Source of the DNA: Cenococcum geophilum 1.58
Taxonomy: Eukaryota; Ascomycota; Dothideomycetes; Gloniales; Gloniaceae
Reading direction: 5' to 3'
Assembly (NCBI GenBank): GCA_001692895.1
Contig: KV748177.1
Coordinates: 806,001-870,000 of the forward strand
Length of the DNA stretch: 64,000 bases
Shown in pieces: positions 46,901-57,839 of this stretch; the stretch's first letter is position 1; every line of letters begins with the position of its first letter. A program made the translations under genes and the position numbers. The notes beneath the pieces were generated by a model. That model ran no database searches. It saw nothing but the letters and a program-made list of their open reading frames with translations, and was not told the origin of the DNA.

Positions 46901-47340
46901 TTTTAATTTATTATAGTGATGCTTCTCTATAAGCTTTAGTGTTCTAGATTAGCGAGAAGGCACTAGGTCGGAATTATTCCTATCGCCTATAAATAGTGTT
47001 GCCCTCTTTTAGCTTGCCGATTTTAGTCTTACTCCTTTTGCTGTTTTAATTTTCGCTCTATAATAGTGCCGAGCAGCTCCTCTCTATAAATAACTAGATG
47101 GGATACTGCTTAAAGGCGGCAATTATTAAACGCCAACGCTTCTATATTGCTGTATATCCTATACTTAACGTATTCTTTAGCGCAAATATAATTATAAGTG
47201 CTAGGTATATTCCCAACTTAGTCCTAGCTTCCCTATAGTATTACTGCCTTAAGTTCTAATCTCTTAGGGTTTATCTTATAGGATAATTGGATAGTAGTTT
47301 TGGTGTCTTAGATGGTATTTATATAGGAGGGCAGAACCCT
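43930..47340 (-). pseudogene. SNF2-type helicase B, truncated
   Basis: A second, diverged copy of the SNF2 frame; it parallels SNF2-A from the N-terminus to about A position 36830. Motif I is degraded to GVHTNQIGLGKIIT (about 45615-45660; the catalytic Thr after Lys is Ile), and the SGTP box reads as YSSALKG (near 44930). The helicase C-terminal motif VI is missing because the copy stops near 43930. The open 85-codon stretch at 45956-46213 (MDTSRSQPSLLLASVDTPKP start) is a little-mutated piece of its N-terminal region and matches SNF2-A at 38820-39000. Several N bases are at 44231-44309. Confidence 0.68.
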
Positions 47341-47869
47341 AACAGTGGGTTAAAATATAGATTTTAAAATAATTAATTAGCGTAATTAGTAAATAGGCGG
47401 ACCGGTATAGCACTAATAGACTAAGATATATAACTTGCTAAACTTAAATATAAGAAAGGATATAATATAAAAACTGCCGCTAGTAAAACATTTTGTGAGT
47501 TGCTTGTAATATGGTAAGAAATATAATATAGAAAAGAGAAGGTTAAGGAGGGTTAAATGTTATAGAAGTAAATGACTAGAGGCCAGATTTGTAATAGTAA
47601 GGTGAATTAATTTTATAAATAAGTATAGAGATAAAAGTGAAAGTGTATAACCCTAGATATTGGTAATATTATAAAAACGCATAATTGCCTAAGGGTAGAG
47701 GTGTCTTGTAATTGGGATCCTAGGAAAATATAATTATTATATAAAAAATATAAATTAAAAGCTTAGGTAGAGGATTTAGATATTATAGATAATGCACGTA
47801 TTTTATTCCTTAGGTATACAGCGTAATATTTAAATAACTGCAATATTATGGAATCTTGTAGTTATGGGG

Positions 47870-48850
47870 AGTTAAGTGTATACCCTAGATCCGGGATTAA
47901 AGGGAAGTAAAACCTGTTGGTGCTAAGTGCAGTTAGGATGCGAGAAGGTAATAAGTTAAGCCTGTAATTATTGCAGATATAAGATGCCTTAAGTATGCGA
48001 TATAGTATAGTAGTATTTGCAATATTGCAAAATATATTAATATAATAGTCTGGTAGTGTGCCTTAGGTTAGGGATTAAGGGAACTAAAACTTAGGTGGTG
48101 CTATTAAGAGGTAGGAACTAAGGTTATAATATTGCGACTATTATATATATAGTATGCCTTAGGTATGCAATATAGCACGCTAATATTTATAATATTGTAA
48201 ATTATACTAACGTATAGGTCTAGTGCTATGCCCTAGAGCTAGGTGGTGCCGCTAAGAGGCGGGAATTAAGGTTGTAATATTGCGACTATTGCATATATAG
48301 TATGCCTTGGGTGTGCGATATAGTATACTAATATTTGTAATATTGCAAATTATACTAACGTATAGGTCTGGTGCTATGCCTTAGAGCTAGGTAGTGGTGC
48401 TAAGAGGCGGGAACTAAGGTTGTAATATTGCGACTATTATATATATAGTATGCCTTAGGTATGCGATATAGTACGTTAATATTTATAATATTGTAAATTG
48501 TACTAATATATAGGTCTAGTGCTATGCCCTAGAGCTGGGTGGTGCTGCTAAGAGGTGGGAACTAAGGTTGTAATATTGCGACTATTGTATATATAGTATG
48601 CGATATAGCACGCTAATATTTATGATATTGCAAACCGTACTAACGCGCGGGTTTGGTGTATGCCCTAGAGCTAGGTAGTGCTGCTAAGAGGTAGGAAATA
48701 AGGATGTAAGGAGGTAATATTGCGACTATTGCACACAGTATGCCCTGGGTATGCGATATAGCATGCTAATATTTGCAATATTGCAAACCGAACTAACGCA
48801 CGGGTTTGGTAGTGTGCATTAGAACTAGAATTATAAGAAATTAAAATCTA
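47870..48850. repeat. Array B: about 148-bp tandem repeats
   Basis: ATATTGCGACTATT at about 48133, 48282, 48430, 48579 and 48722, i.e. periods of 143-149. Same unit as array A. It lies between SNF2-B (minus) and the transposase (plus). Palindromic GCAATATTGC occurs in several units. Confidence 0.85.
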
Positions 48851-49159
48851 GTGATGTTAATAGGAGATAATTTTAAGGTTAGTGGTTTATGAGAGTTAGA
48901 TATCCGTAATATTGCAAATATTATATTTTTAGGTGTCTTATTATTGGCGGATTATATAATACCTTATAAACTCTACGCGTAAGTAGTTTGTAAAAAATCC
49001 TTTATATACGTCTACTCCACTCCTTACTAACTATAAAGCTAGAAATAATAATATTATATCTGCTTAATATATTACTACCCTAGTATAAAAGTAAGTTAAG
49101 TATTAATAAGCTGTAAATACTAGCTAAATCTACAATAGTTACCGTATACATTATAGACA

Positions 49160-52100
49160 GAAGATATGGCCGATGCCGTGCAATTTTATATTCTACTAGC
49201 GGCGCGGAACGTTATAAAATAAAATATAAATATAAGGATGAAATCTAAAGGTAAAGCAACCCTTAGAAAAGGTGTAGACGTAAGGATAAGAATAAACCGG
49301 TCTGATTTAACCATTAAACTGCCGATGACGGATTTAATAACACACTGAAAATCGCTAACTATAACCAACAAATATCTTCCGAAGACGAGGGCTTTATATT
49401 ACGCAATAATGACATGGTAATTATTACTGCTAATGGGATATCTACCCTACTGTTAAACGACTAGGCTATATACTGTAAGGTACCTACTATAGAGACCTCT
49501 ATTAACTAACCGAAACCCCCCCTATAAGAGAGAGGATTATTATTAACTATAATATTTGTTAGGATAGAAGGCTATATAGAGGTTACTAGGAGAGGTACTA
49601 GTGAACTAGTATAATACTATACGACTAAAGATAAGATATGGCTGTATTAGTAATGCCCTAATCCACCTAATAACGCCAGAACCAAATTCTACCTATTTTA
49701 AAGTGAAGCGGAGTATACACTTGCCCTATTCTTTGTCCAAGAAAAAGTGTTATAGGGGGCTATTAATTAATTTCTATAAGACCCCCGGCTTGCTCCGCTA
49801 CTATAAGATTAGATATCTATAAAGAACTTAAACAACTTATTTTAGAGATATAATTAATTAAACTAGGGTATTATACCTAAAAAATAGGAAGAATACACGT
49901 TATAAGTTAATAAAGGAAAGGATTTAATGGAATAGACTAAATACTACATCTAATATAGAAGTATTGTGTAGGTACTACAGTTCTTACTAGGTTACTAGCT
50001 ATTCGCCCTAAATCTTATATACGCCCCAGTCTAACTATTTAATAATAATAATTCACGGATATATATAGAAGTTTATACTGGCAACTATTAGTGGCACTAG
50101 CAGGACCAGCTTCCACTGGGCGCTACTGTAGTGCCGCTAGTTATTGCGACTAATAAAACCTTACTATCTAAATAAGGTGAAATAATAATATATCTAGTGT
50201 ACGCTTTGGTGTTTAACTTAGATAGCCGAACTCGCCATATACAGAAACGCCCGGGTATAGTATTACTTGGGTTTATTCCTATTATAAAGGGGTAGGTTAA
50301 ATTAGAAGTATACCATACCGTAATAGAACTTATGTTAGCCTATAAGTGCTTTAAGCCACCTACTTATATATTACTAACTAATAGCATTTTAAGCGCTAGA
50401 AATGATTTTAAAGACTAGTATTTATATTACCTATATAGACGGAAAGATAAGAGTATATTACCCTATTATTTTATCAATAATAGCGGACTATAAGGAGTAA
50501 GTTATAATTATAGGTGTAAAGAATCTTTAATAATGCACTATATGCCAGATACCGCCTAACTAGCAAGGAAATCTCTAGGCTAAATAGAAGTTCTATAATT
50601 ATATAAGCATAAGATAATAAATAGAGCTCTAATCCAGAAGGAATATTAAATAGTTGGACAATACTTAGGTTTACCCACGATAAAACTTTGCCTGGAAGTA
50701 TTACTTAGTAAATATCTATACCTATATAACTCTTAATATACTGCACTAGCTTATAAAAGGGATAGTAACTAACCTAATTAACTAGACTAAGAATCTCTTG
50801 CTTAAAAATGCAAAACTACGGCGATTAAAAGGGCAACTAAAGTGGCAGGGTTTAACCGAAGACTATGTTAATACCGTGCTAAATAAACGATTTAGTTAAA
50901 TACCGGAATTTATTGGTATAAAACGGTTTAAAGAGTTTATATTAGTTGGTTAATAGACGGGCTATCTCCGGAAGGATATAATGCGATAGCTTATAGTAGT
51001 ACTGGCACCCCTTATATTAAAGGAATATACGGGAGTAATGCTATATACTTAAGCAGTCTTAGACTTTATAATGCTTGTATAATACGCTTTATATAATAAT
51101 AATACTATTAGGTATATAGAATATGCACTCTATATTATAGACTAGACAAAAACCGCCTTTTTTAGATTCCGCCTATTATACCGCGCAATATAGAAACGGC
51201 ACTTTAATATTTTAAAGCTTCACGCTCTTACCTACTACCCCTACTATATCCGTAAAATAGGTAGCCTTACTAGTGTAGACGTTAAGTATAGTAAGGTTAT
51301 GCATAAACTTCTAGTAAAGGCATTTTTTAACTGTATAAATAAGCGCTCTAACTACTAGGAGTAATTACTCCATTATAATACCTGGTACCTCTAAATAATG
51401 GCAATAGAAGAACTCCGTATGCTTAAAGTAACGAAACCTTTATCGCTAGTAGACATTGCTAAGGTAGTTTATGCTATAACCCTAACACGACCAGTGGACC
51501 TAACCGATATAGGCTAGTTTATTAACTAGGACGATAGATATATAGCGGAAGAGGCTAGTATCCTAATTAAAATATGGCGCTAGGTATATTAAGTTGAAAA
51601 CAAAATAGGGCTTTCTGGTTTTATTAAAGCACTAGCTGTATTTTTATGAGAGAATTATAATAAGTAGGATAGAACCTCTACTACTAATATTTAAATAGAT
51701 TATAGAGAAGAGGATTCTTCTAAAGTAGGCTTATACTTTATGTACATCTATAACTTGGTTTAATGTTAGAAGTGGGATAGAAAGAGCCTAGACTTTATAG
51801 CTAAAGAGTTTATCTAATGCGTATATAATTGGCAGAGCTAAGGTAAATGGAGATGAGACTATATATAGGTGTAAGAGTATACGCAAACTGCCACTTCTGG
51901 GCAGATATACCCTCTTAGCGATATACTTCCTAAAAAGGCTTAACTAATTATTACAGTTATAGACAAAGAAAGGTTAAACTCGTAGGGCAGGTGGCTTTAA
52001 TATATAGGTGTTTTAGTTAACCTGTTTCGTCTTAAAGATATAGGCCGTATAAACGATTTTTACGGTATAGTAGAGGTGGAGCTATGGCAGCGATCTCTTG

Positions 52101-52330
52101 CAAAGTGCTAACGAAGTATTAGTGGACGTCGTATTTATGACCTTTTATTAGTGCTCCGTAGCGCGCATATAGTGCTATTAAAGCTTAGGTTAGAGCCCTA
52201 AAGCTTTTTTATTAATTCTTAGGTTAATTTTAATTAGTTTAATACATTATATAATAAAGATTTTCTTTTAAAAGGTAAATAAGCTGCTAATAAATATATA
52301 AAGAGTTAGAGCCGTAAACGAAAAGCATAG
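49160..52330 (+). pseudogene. KDZ-superfamily (Plavaka-type) transposase
   Basis: A plus-strand frame of about 1,050 codons, broken by RIP-type stops and a few probable shifts around 51200-51900. The diagnostic core lies at about 50060-50290: IYIEVYTGNYQWHQQDQLP, LGATVVPLVIATNKTLLS, then KRPGIVLLGFIPIIKG. It matches the Plavaka transposase pattern in which a catalytic Asp precedes Lys-Thr (family ASDKT; here ATNKT, Asp to Asn). The C-terminal part (about 52050-52330) keeps FYGIVEVELWQRSLAKC and RIYDLLLVLRSAHIVLLK, NFNQFNTLYNKDFLLKGK. The start is not fixed: ATG 49169 is in another frame. It would cut and join the element ends. KDZ elements are best known from basidiomycetes but occur in other fungi; I assign the family from motif memory. 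Confidence 0.72.
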
Positions 52331-52369
52331 TTATAAATATAGATTTTAATAAAAGCAATATATATAATA

Positions 52370-52823
52370 TCTGCGATAAATGCAATAATGGCAATAATAT
52401 CTATTTTATAGCTATAAGCTGGCTTATTACTGCAATATATATAGTATTGCGCTCTTTTAGCCATAGCCATTTAAGAATTATAATAGCTCTAGGCTTTAGC
52501 GAATATGGCGGAAAGCTAGCCCTAGGCCCTAAAAACGCTTTTAGCAGAACTAAATTTCCTACGCCACTCCCCGTTTTCCTGACGTAGAGCCTACTAGGAG
52601 GCCTTTAGGATTTCAATACCCTAATAGCAAAAAATGCAATAATAGTGACAATATTTATTTTATAGCCATAAGCTAGCGTATAGCTCTAGGGGGTCAGCTA
52701 ATATAGCAGAAAGCTGGCCCTAGGCTCTAGGGGGTCGGCTAATATGGCGGAAAGCTAGCCCCGGGCCCCAAAAACACATTTAGCGAAACCAAATTTCCTG
52801 CGCCACTTCCCGTTTTCCTGACG
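52370..52823 (+). repeat. Duplicated right end of the KDZ-type element
   Basis: Two tandem versions of one about 240-bp end: each has ATGCAATAATRG, TTTTATAGCYATAAGCT, GCGGAAAGCTAGCCC, AAATTTCCT and CCCGTTTTCCTGACG. The TIR-like end therefore occurs twice, at about 52568-52582 and 52807-52823. Only the outer one abuts Gypsy-2. Confidence 0.7.
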
Positions 52824-52825
52824 TT

Positions 52826-53698
52826 AATGCGTCTTTCTTATTTAAGGAACCCTAGTAGGGCGTACTTTAGGCTTTTAGTATTAATATCTATAGCGTTAGG
52901 GTGCCTAAGCTAGGATAATAACTTAGTAGACGTTTATAGGGTTACCGTATTGTATTAAGGGGCAGGCTTTAGTATTAGGCGTAGTATACCACTATACTAT
53001 TTATTAATAACATTTATATAGGCATTAAGGGCTCTTAGTAGATCTATGCCTATTAAGGAGGTTTTTAGTTTAGGGCTTAGGGATTTAATAAGGCTATTAA
53101 CCAGTACAGAGTTATTTCAGCTAGTCTCCCTTATATAATAGTTAAATTCGGAGAAGTATACTAGGAAACTTTTCGTTCCTTAAGCTATATAGTTTATCTT
53201 TTACTAAGCAGTAGCCTAGCGGTTTAGATTACTATATATAGCTTTAAGAAGTATAACTAGGCTTTATATTAAGTTTGGTTAAAGGGGTTTAATAAGGTTA
53301 GCTACCTTTCCTCCTAGTTAACTTAGGGCGTAATAGAGTTGGTTAGCTTTAGTTAGGTAATAGTTAGCCTTACTAGTTAGCTTATTCTTAAGCTAGCTTA
53401 AAAATAATTAAAGCTTTTAATATTTCCTAGTAAACACTAGAGGGTTCGGTAGCTATTTAGATTATTATAATATAGTAGTCAGTTTAGGGTGGACAGCTAC
53501 TATAGGTTTAGGGCTTACATTCTACGTATTTATTTCTAGAGATAGTATTTAGTCTTAAGGCCCTAACATAGGCATCTTAAGTATACGGATTTCTACTTAG
53601 AGTTCTTTAATTAATCGCTAGTGTTATACTTCCTATTTAGCTTATTACTAATTTAAAGTAGCTTAGTTTTATATAAGGGCGTCTATAAAAGACTCCTA
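52826..53698 (-). pseudogene. Gypsy-2 gag, main part
   Basis: On the minus strand: KLTTILQQSKQLPNPLVF, QLFLSQLKNKLTSKANYYL, LYYALSQLGGKVANLIKPL, INYIAQGTKSFLVYFSEFNY and LIGIDLLRALNAY, a standard chromovirus gag. It continues leftward across the KDZ-type transposon into the zinc knuckle (31914) and rightward across Tc1. Confidence 0.82.
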
Positions 53699-53700
53699 TA

Positions 53701-55406
53701 CGGAGGTGCGTTTTAAAAGTCTTTACCGCTAAGAAAATTGACCGCTTACCGCCTGTAACGTTTCCCGCCCTAACGTCGCCATTCGGCCAAAAAGACACAG
53801 AGTGCTTGCGATATTAATCGCAAGCGCGGCGGGATCTAATATATGTACTCTTACACCGCCAAGGCAGAAAACCAAGATTCTGCCGGCAGAATCCTGCCAC
53901 TAGAATCCTACCACGTTACTAAGTGTCCTACTAAGTGTTCCCCTACTAGCCCAATTCCGCAGCTCTTAAGTCTCTTTTAATATTCTAAATGGCTACTAAA
54001 AGATCTACTGCTAAACGTTCTTTAGGGGGCTACGATTTAGCTATAAGAGCTTAAATTATAGCTCTTAAAGCTTATAGAATCTTAGCTGCCGAAATTATAA
54101 AGACAATATAAATTTCTAAACGAACTATATAAGACATATATCGCCGTGCAATCGATTAAGGCTTTAATCTAAGGTCTTCTCCTCTCGTCCTTAATACCTA
54201 CGTAGATGATACTCCTCGCCCTAGCCGTCCATCTAAATAAATTAAAGATACTAAGAACTTAATACTGGAGAAGGTCCGTTATAATAGATATAGCAGAGAA
54301 AAGATATACGCTTATATCGCTGTAGAGGTTAAAGAAGTTAGTGCTCTAACCGTATGGCGAATACTTAGAGCCTCTAGATTAAGGAAGACTAAGCCTATAT
54401 AAAAGCCTAGATTAACGGAGAAGATAAAGCTTAAGAGGTATAAGTTCTGCATAGATCACGCTTATTAGAAGTTAGAAGGTTAGAAGAATATTATCTAGTT
54501 AAATAAGATATCTGTTATCTTAAATTATCGCCGTGGTGGATATTAAATTTGGCGTACTACAGATAAGCGTTTTATTAAGAGCTGTATACGCCCCCACTAG
54601 AAAGGCTACTTAGAGTTTATATTCTGGGGCTGTTTTTTTATATAATAAGAAAGGACCTTGCCATATCTGGCAGCTAGAAATAACTATAGAGCGGAAGAAA
54701 GCTTAGGCTATAATTAATAAGCTAAATAAGGAGCTTAAGCCTTGTATATAGGAGGAGTGGGAGCTTAATACAGGTATTAGATAGATGGGGCTGCGCAATC
54801 TTCTTAGACTAAAGCTAGGATAGAAGTTTACTAAAGCAACTAGTAAGCTTATACGGAATTAGGGCTATAAAGGTATTAATTAGTAGCAATATTAAACATT
54901 AATTTTTATACTAAAGCTACTACCTTTTACTTAAGAGTGCCTTAAGGAGAGGCCTAGTACTATTATCTAGGAGGATAAGGCTTAAGCTTACGCCTACTAA
55001 TATTAATTAACTATATATAACGCATGAAATATCCAACGCCTTCTTTAGTATAGTAACTCTCCTAATTTAAATATAATTAAGCCTTGCTGGCCGCATATAA
55101 AGAGGGTTACTACGCGTAAGGGAGCGCCGCAGAAGAGGGAGGTTGTAAGGAAGGTATGTTAGGCGGCATAGAGAGATCTTAAGCAGTAGAGGATTTAGGC
55201 TTAGATTAAGCGGATTATTAGGCATATTAAGAAGGTTATTAAGCTTAAAGGAGGTAATAAGTATAGGGAGGGTGCTATAGAGGTACTAAGACGCTTAAAA
55301 GCATCTAAAGCGGCAGAGGACGAATGGGAGGATATCTAGATTTGGAAGGCGGTGAGCTAAAGCGGTCAATTTTCTTGGCGGCAAAGACTTTTGAAATGTA
55401 CCTCCG
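53701..55406 (+). mobile_element. Tc1/mariner element, 1.7 kb
   Basis: TIRs of about 47 bp (53701-53747 and 55360-55406) beginning CGGAGGTGCGTTTTAAAAGT against CGGAGGTACATTTCAAAAGT. They are flanked by TA on both sides (53699-53700 and 55407-55408), the canonical target. It is inserted in Gypsy-2 gag. Confidence 0.93.
53989..55360 (+). pseudogene. Tc1/mariner transposase (fungal type)
   Basis: ATG 53989 (MATKRSTAKRS), an N-terminal helix-turn-helix part (IIALKAYRILAAEIIK), then the DDE catalytic region. The first Asp box reads IQLNKISVILNYRRGG (family WSDET), the second keeps Asp in IIQEDKAQAYA, the third reads YSNSPNLNIIKPCWP (family NSPDLNxIE, so Asp to Asn and Glu to Lys). A 1-nt shift occurs in the T-run at 54633-54639. 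The C-terminus is basic (RVTTRKGAPQKREV). Stops elsewhere are Gln/Trp conversions. It encoded the cut-and-paste enzyme for TA-targeted Tc1 elements and is inactive. Confidence 0.88.
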
Positions 55407-55408
55407 TA

Positions 55409-55515
55409 TCTTTACTAGTTATTTTTAAAGTATAAATATAATACCGGCGGCCATTATAGGGGCTTTAAGGTTATTTTATATTTTAGAGGTAGTATATAAA
55501 GTTAATATAATGTAG
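55409..55515 (-). pseudogene. Gypsy-2 leader and gag N-terminal edge
   Basis: About 100 bp between the 5' LTR and the Tc1 insertion. The minus strand stays open through RIP-type stops into gag at 53698 when Tc1 and one TA are removed. The start codon is not resolved. Confidence 0.5.
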
Positions 55516-55864
55516 TATTACGGAGTAAGTATCAGCGGCGATAATATATAGCAAAGTAGATATTATTAAGCTATATACATAAACTATATAAGAAGTTAAG
55601 ACGTTACGTAAGGGAAGAAGGTAGGAAAATAGGAAGAAAGGGTATATATTATGGACTTAGTTGCTTAATTAATACGTATATAAAGTAAAATAGGATTTAG
55701 GTGGTAGTCCTAGTAGAACTTAGTAGAATATAGTAAAATGCGGCAGGTTGCCGTTAAATTGCCGCAGATTGCTATTAGATTACTATCTTATTGTTAGTCT
55801 TTAGTTACTAAGTTAGTAGAAATAGGTAGATATGTATAAGGTATTATAGGGGTGTCCCATAACA
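55516..55864 (-). repeat. 5' LTR of Gypsy-2
   Basis: In element orientation it starts TGTTATGGGACACCCC. About 349 bp, slightly shorter than the 3' LTR through small indels. Confidence 0.88.
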
Positions 55865-55869
55865 ATAAT

Positions 55870-56180
55870 AAGGAGTTATTAGGTATAGTTATAGTATTTA
55901 AAAAATAAAGAGCATTCTTATAAGGTATAAAGAAACTATTTATAGTTAAAATAGATTATAAGAACTTAGTGGGGTTCCTAATAATAAAAGAACTTAATTA
56001 GAGATAAGTTAGATAGGTAAAAATACTTATAGAATACTATTTTAAGATTTAGTATACTAAGGGTATAAAATATATATAATCTAACGCGTTAAGCAGAAAA
56101 GTATAAGGTAAGGATATAGATAGGGAGTCCAATGATAGGATAATAGGTATATTGTATAGATAAAGACAAATCCTTAAGGG
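55870..56180 (+). pseudogene. Gypsy-1 RNase H, second half
   Basis: Resumes exactly at the codon after 25225: KELLGIVIVFKKQRAFLQG, VKIDYKNLVGFLIIKELN, EYYFKIQYTKGIKYIQSN and ALSRKVQGK, the standard RNase H/tether sequence. It then loses similarity near 56180, where the next insertion block starts. Confidence 0.85.
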
Positions 56181-57085
56181 AAAAGGAGGAGTCTGTATGC
56201 GAGGTAGGAAGGGTTTTCCCTAGGTACGTGCTCTGTACGTACCTTATAGGTAAGTTACCTCTAGGTTGCCCTAGGGTCGCCCATACCTTGCGGCTATATA
56301 ACTATCTACTTAGGTTTTACCTAATAATGCCCCCCCCCCTTTAAAAAGGGTTGTCTCCAATCCTTTATATACTTAAGCCTTAATAAAACCCTATAAAAAA
56401 CCTTAGTAAGGAAAAATTTTTAAGGGGAAAGAGTGTTTTAATTTTGCGTATAAAGAGATAGGTATATACACGCGGCGCGAAGATATTAAGGAACTTTAAC
56501 CAGCGGTTAAAGTTATCTAATTAGTTAGATTTGCCTTGCTAAGACTCCCCCGCATTTAACTAAGCTAGTAGCAATTTTATATACCTGGCATAGAAAATCC
56601 TAATTAGTCTATTTAATAGGTAGAGCTAATAGAGCTTAATACCGTTACTTAACTTTAGTAGACTAGAAATATTCTAAAGCTTATTTATATAAATAGGTTG
56701 CTAGTACCTTACGGATAGGTTATAGGTTATTTATATGCAGCTAGATTTGTAGACGGTAAAGCTATATACCTATTAAATCCGCCGCTAACCCTACTTTAGT
56801 CTTACGCTATACTAGTATAGTGCCGTATATACTTCGTGAGTAGGTTATAAGTTATTTACATACAGCTAGATTAGGACGGTAAGGCTATATACCTATTAAA
56901 CCTACCGCTAACCTATATTTTAGCCTTATGCGTTATCTACGTAGTATATATATAGAATAGTATATAAGTTATTAGTATAGGTTACTACTAGTAGGTTACT
57001 AGTAGGTTATAAACTTTAGTTAAATGGACTCCGGTTATAGACGGGCCTATTTTCTAATATATAAATAATCTGCTTAGCTAGTATA
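56181..57085. other. Noncoding block with Copia-type hairpins and a 126-bp direct repeat
   Basis: No gene seen. 56492-56514 is the perfect stem AACTTTAACC/GGTTAAAGTT and 56573-56600 the ATTTTAT/ATAGAAAAT hairpin, i.e. the 3' noncoding pair of the Copia elements, here without its element. At 56716 and 56842 begin two copies of a block with GCTATATACCTATTAAA and CCGCTAACC, period about 126 bp. Ambiguous bases are at 57152-57185. Confidence 0.55.
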
Positions 57086-57089
57086 GAGT

Positions 57090-57830
57090 AATAAACTAGG
57101 TTTAGGAAGGGTACTTTTTAAATTAAGGCTGTAGTTCTTATAGTAATTATTNCTTATTCTTTAATCCCTTAGGACNTNCTCTACNCCGCTTTAATATAGG
57201 TTATATTTTAATAGCGGCGCTTACTTTTCGCCTACGCTTTAGCTATAAGGCTAGGGTATCCCGCTTACGGTACTTATTTAGCAGTTATTAATAATTTTTA
57301 AGTTCTGTCTTATATTTCTATTTATTATACTTATTTAACTATCCTAGCTATTTAATAAGGTACTATAGTTATCTAGTATAATCCTAGTAGGTAACGATTA
57401 CTTCTTCTTCCCAGCTACCTTCCTTAAGCTTTTTTACTACTAGGGGTTAAAACCTAGGGCGTAACCTATAAGGCTCTAGTAGGGAGATATAAAAGACTGG
57501 GTAGAGCTATACTATAGTAGGTAGAAGCTCTAGCTTATATGCTTACTGCCCTATACGCTTTAGGATCTAAAACGGTTCTATAAACTTATAGTTAAGCTTT
57601 TTATAGGGACGTTTTACGCGGATGTTCTTAGAGAAGAGTAGGACTTATTTACTAATGGCGAAGTGCTTAGCCAAGTATATCTAGCCTAGATTAATTACCA
57701 CCTCTGTTAGATCTACCCTACGTATAATAACAACTATTTTAAAGGCTTAAATATCTTGCTAGTAGGCGATTTCTATTAGCTTCCCCCTATAGGTTAGGCG
57801 GCCTTATATAGTAATCTACCCGCTAGGCCG
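57090..57830 (-). pseudogene. Chromovirus integrase C-terminus and chromodomain fragment (third Gypsy family)
   Basis: Minus strand: LLFSKNIRVKRPYKKLNYKF (family SKNIRTxRPSKKLDH), PFQILKRIGQQAYKLELL, LYPVFYISLLEPYR, then a chromodomain tail EEEVIVTYQDYTRQLQYLI and KQLGQ. It is distinct from Gypsy-1 and Gypsy-2 in sequence. No LTR was identified for it. Confidence 0.72.
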
Positions 57831-57839
57831 TTAGAGCTC

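Larger units (their letters stand above)
31917..52823 (+). mobile_element. KDZ/Plavaka-type DNA transposon, 20.9 kb, with SNF2 cargo
   Basis: Ends form a terminal inverted repeat: left CGTCAAGAAAACGGGAGAGT, right (reverse complement) CGTCAGGAAAACGGGAAGTG. Flanks are TT on both sides (31915-31916 and 52824-52825). Deleting the element plus one TT rejoins Gypsy-2 gag in frame as ERRIKPGLCFKCG, the expected linker-to-zinc-knuckle sequence. Contents from left: a 27-bp minisatellite, an unrecognised minus-strand frame, SNF2-A, 148-bp array A, a coiled-coil plus-strand frame, truncated SNF2-B, array B, a Plavaka-type transposase and a duplicated right end. The SNF2/array/plus-gene module occurs twice, so the interior may combine two elements. 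Scattered N bases are in 43858-44309. Confidence 0.7.
25226..55864 (-). mobile_element. Gypsy-2: chromovirus carrying three further insertions
   Basis: A minus-strand Ty3/Gypsy element with 5' LTR 55864-55516 and 3' LTR 25607-25226. The TSD is a perfect ATAAT (25221-25225 and 55865-55869). Its own sequence is about 6 kb; the rest is Tc1 (53701-55406), the 20.9-kb KDZ-type transposon (31917-52823) and Copia-3 (26515-28575). A polypurine tract, AAAAGGGGGGTAC on the minus strand, abuts the 3' LTR. The pol order (protease, RT, RNase H, integrase, chromodomain) is that of chromoviruses. Confidence 0.92.

Noticed and set aside
49186-49371. 61-codon minus-strand gene
   Set aside because: It is antisense to the N-terminal part of the transposase frame and has no domain.
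31917-52823. Starship-type giant element
   Set aside because: No tyrosine-recombinase (DUF3435) captain frame was recognised; the ends are inverted repeats and the transposase is of KDZ type.
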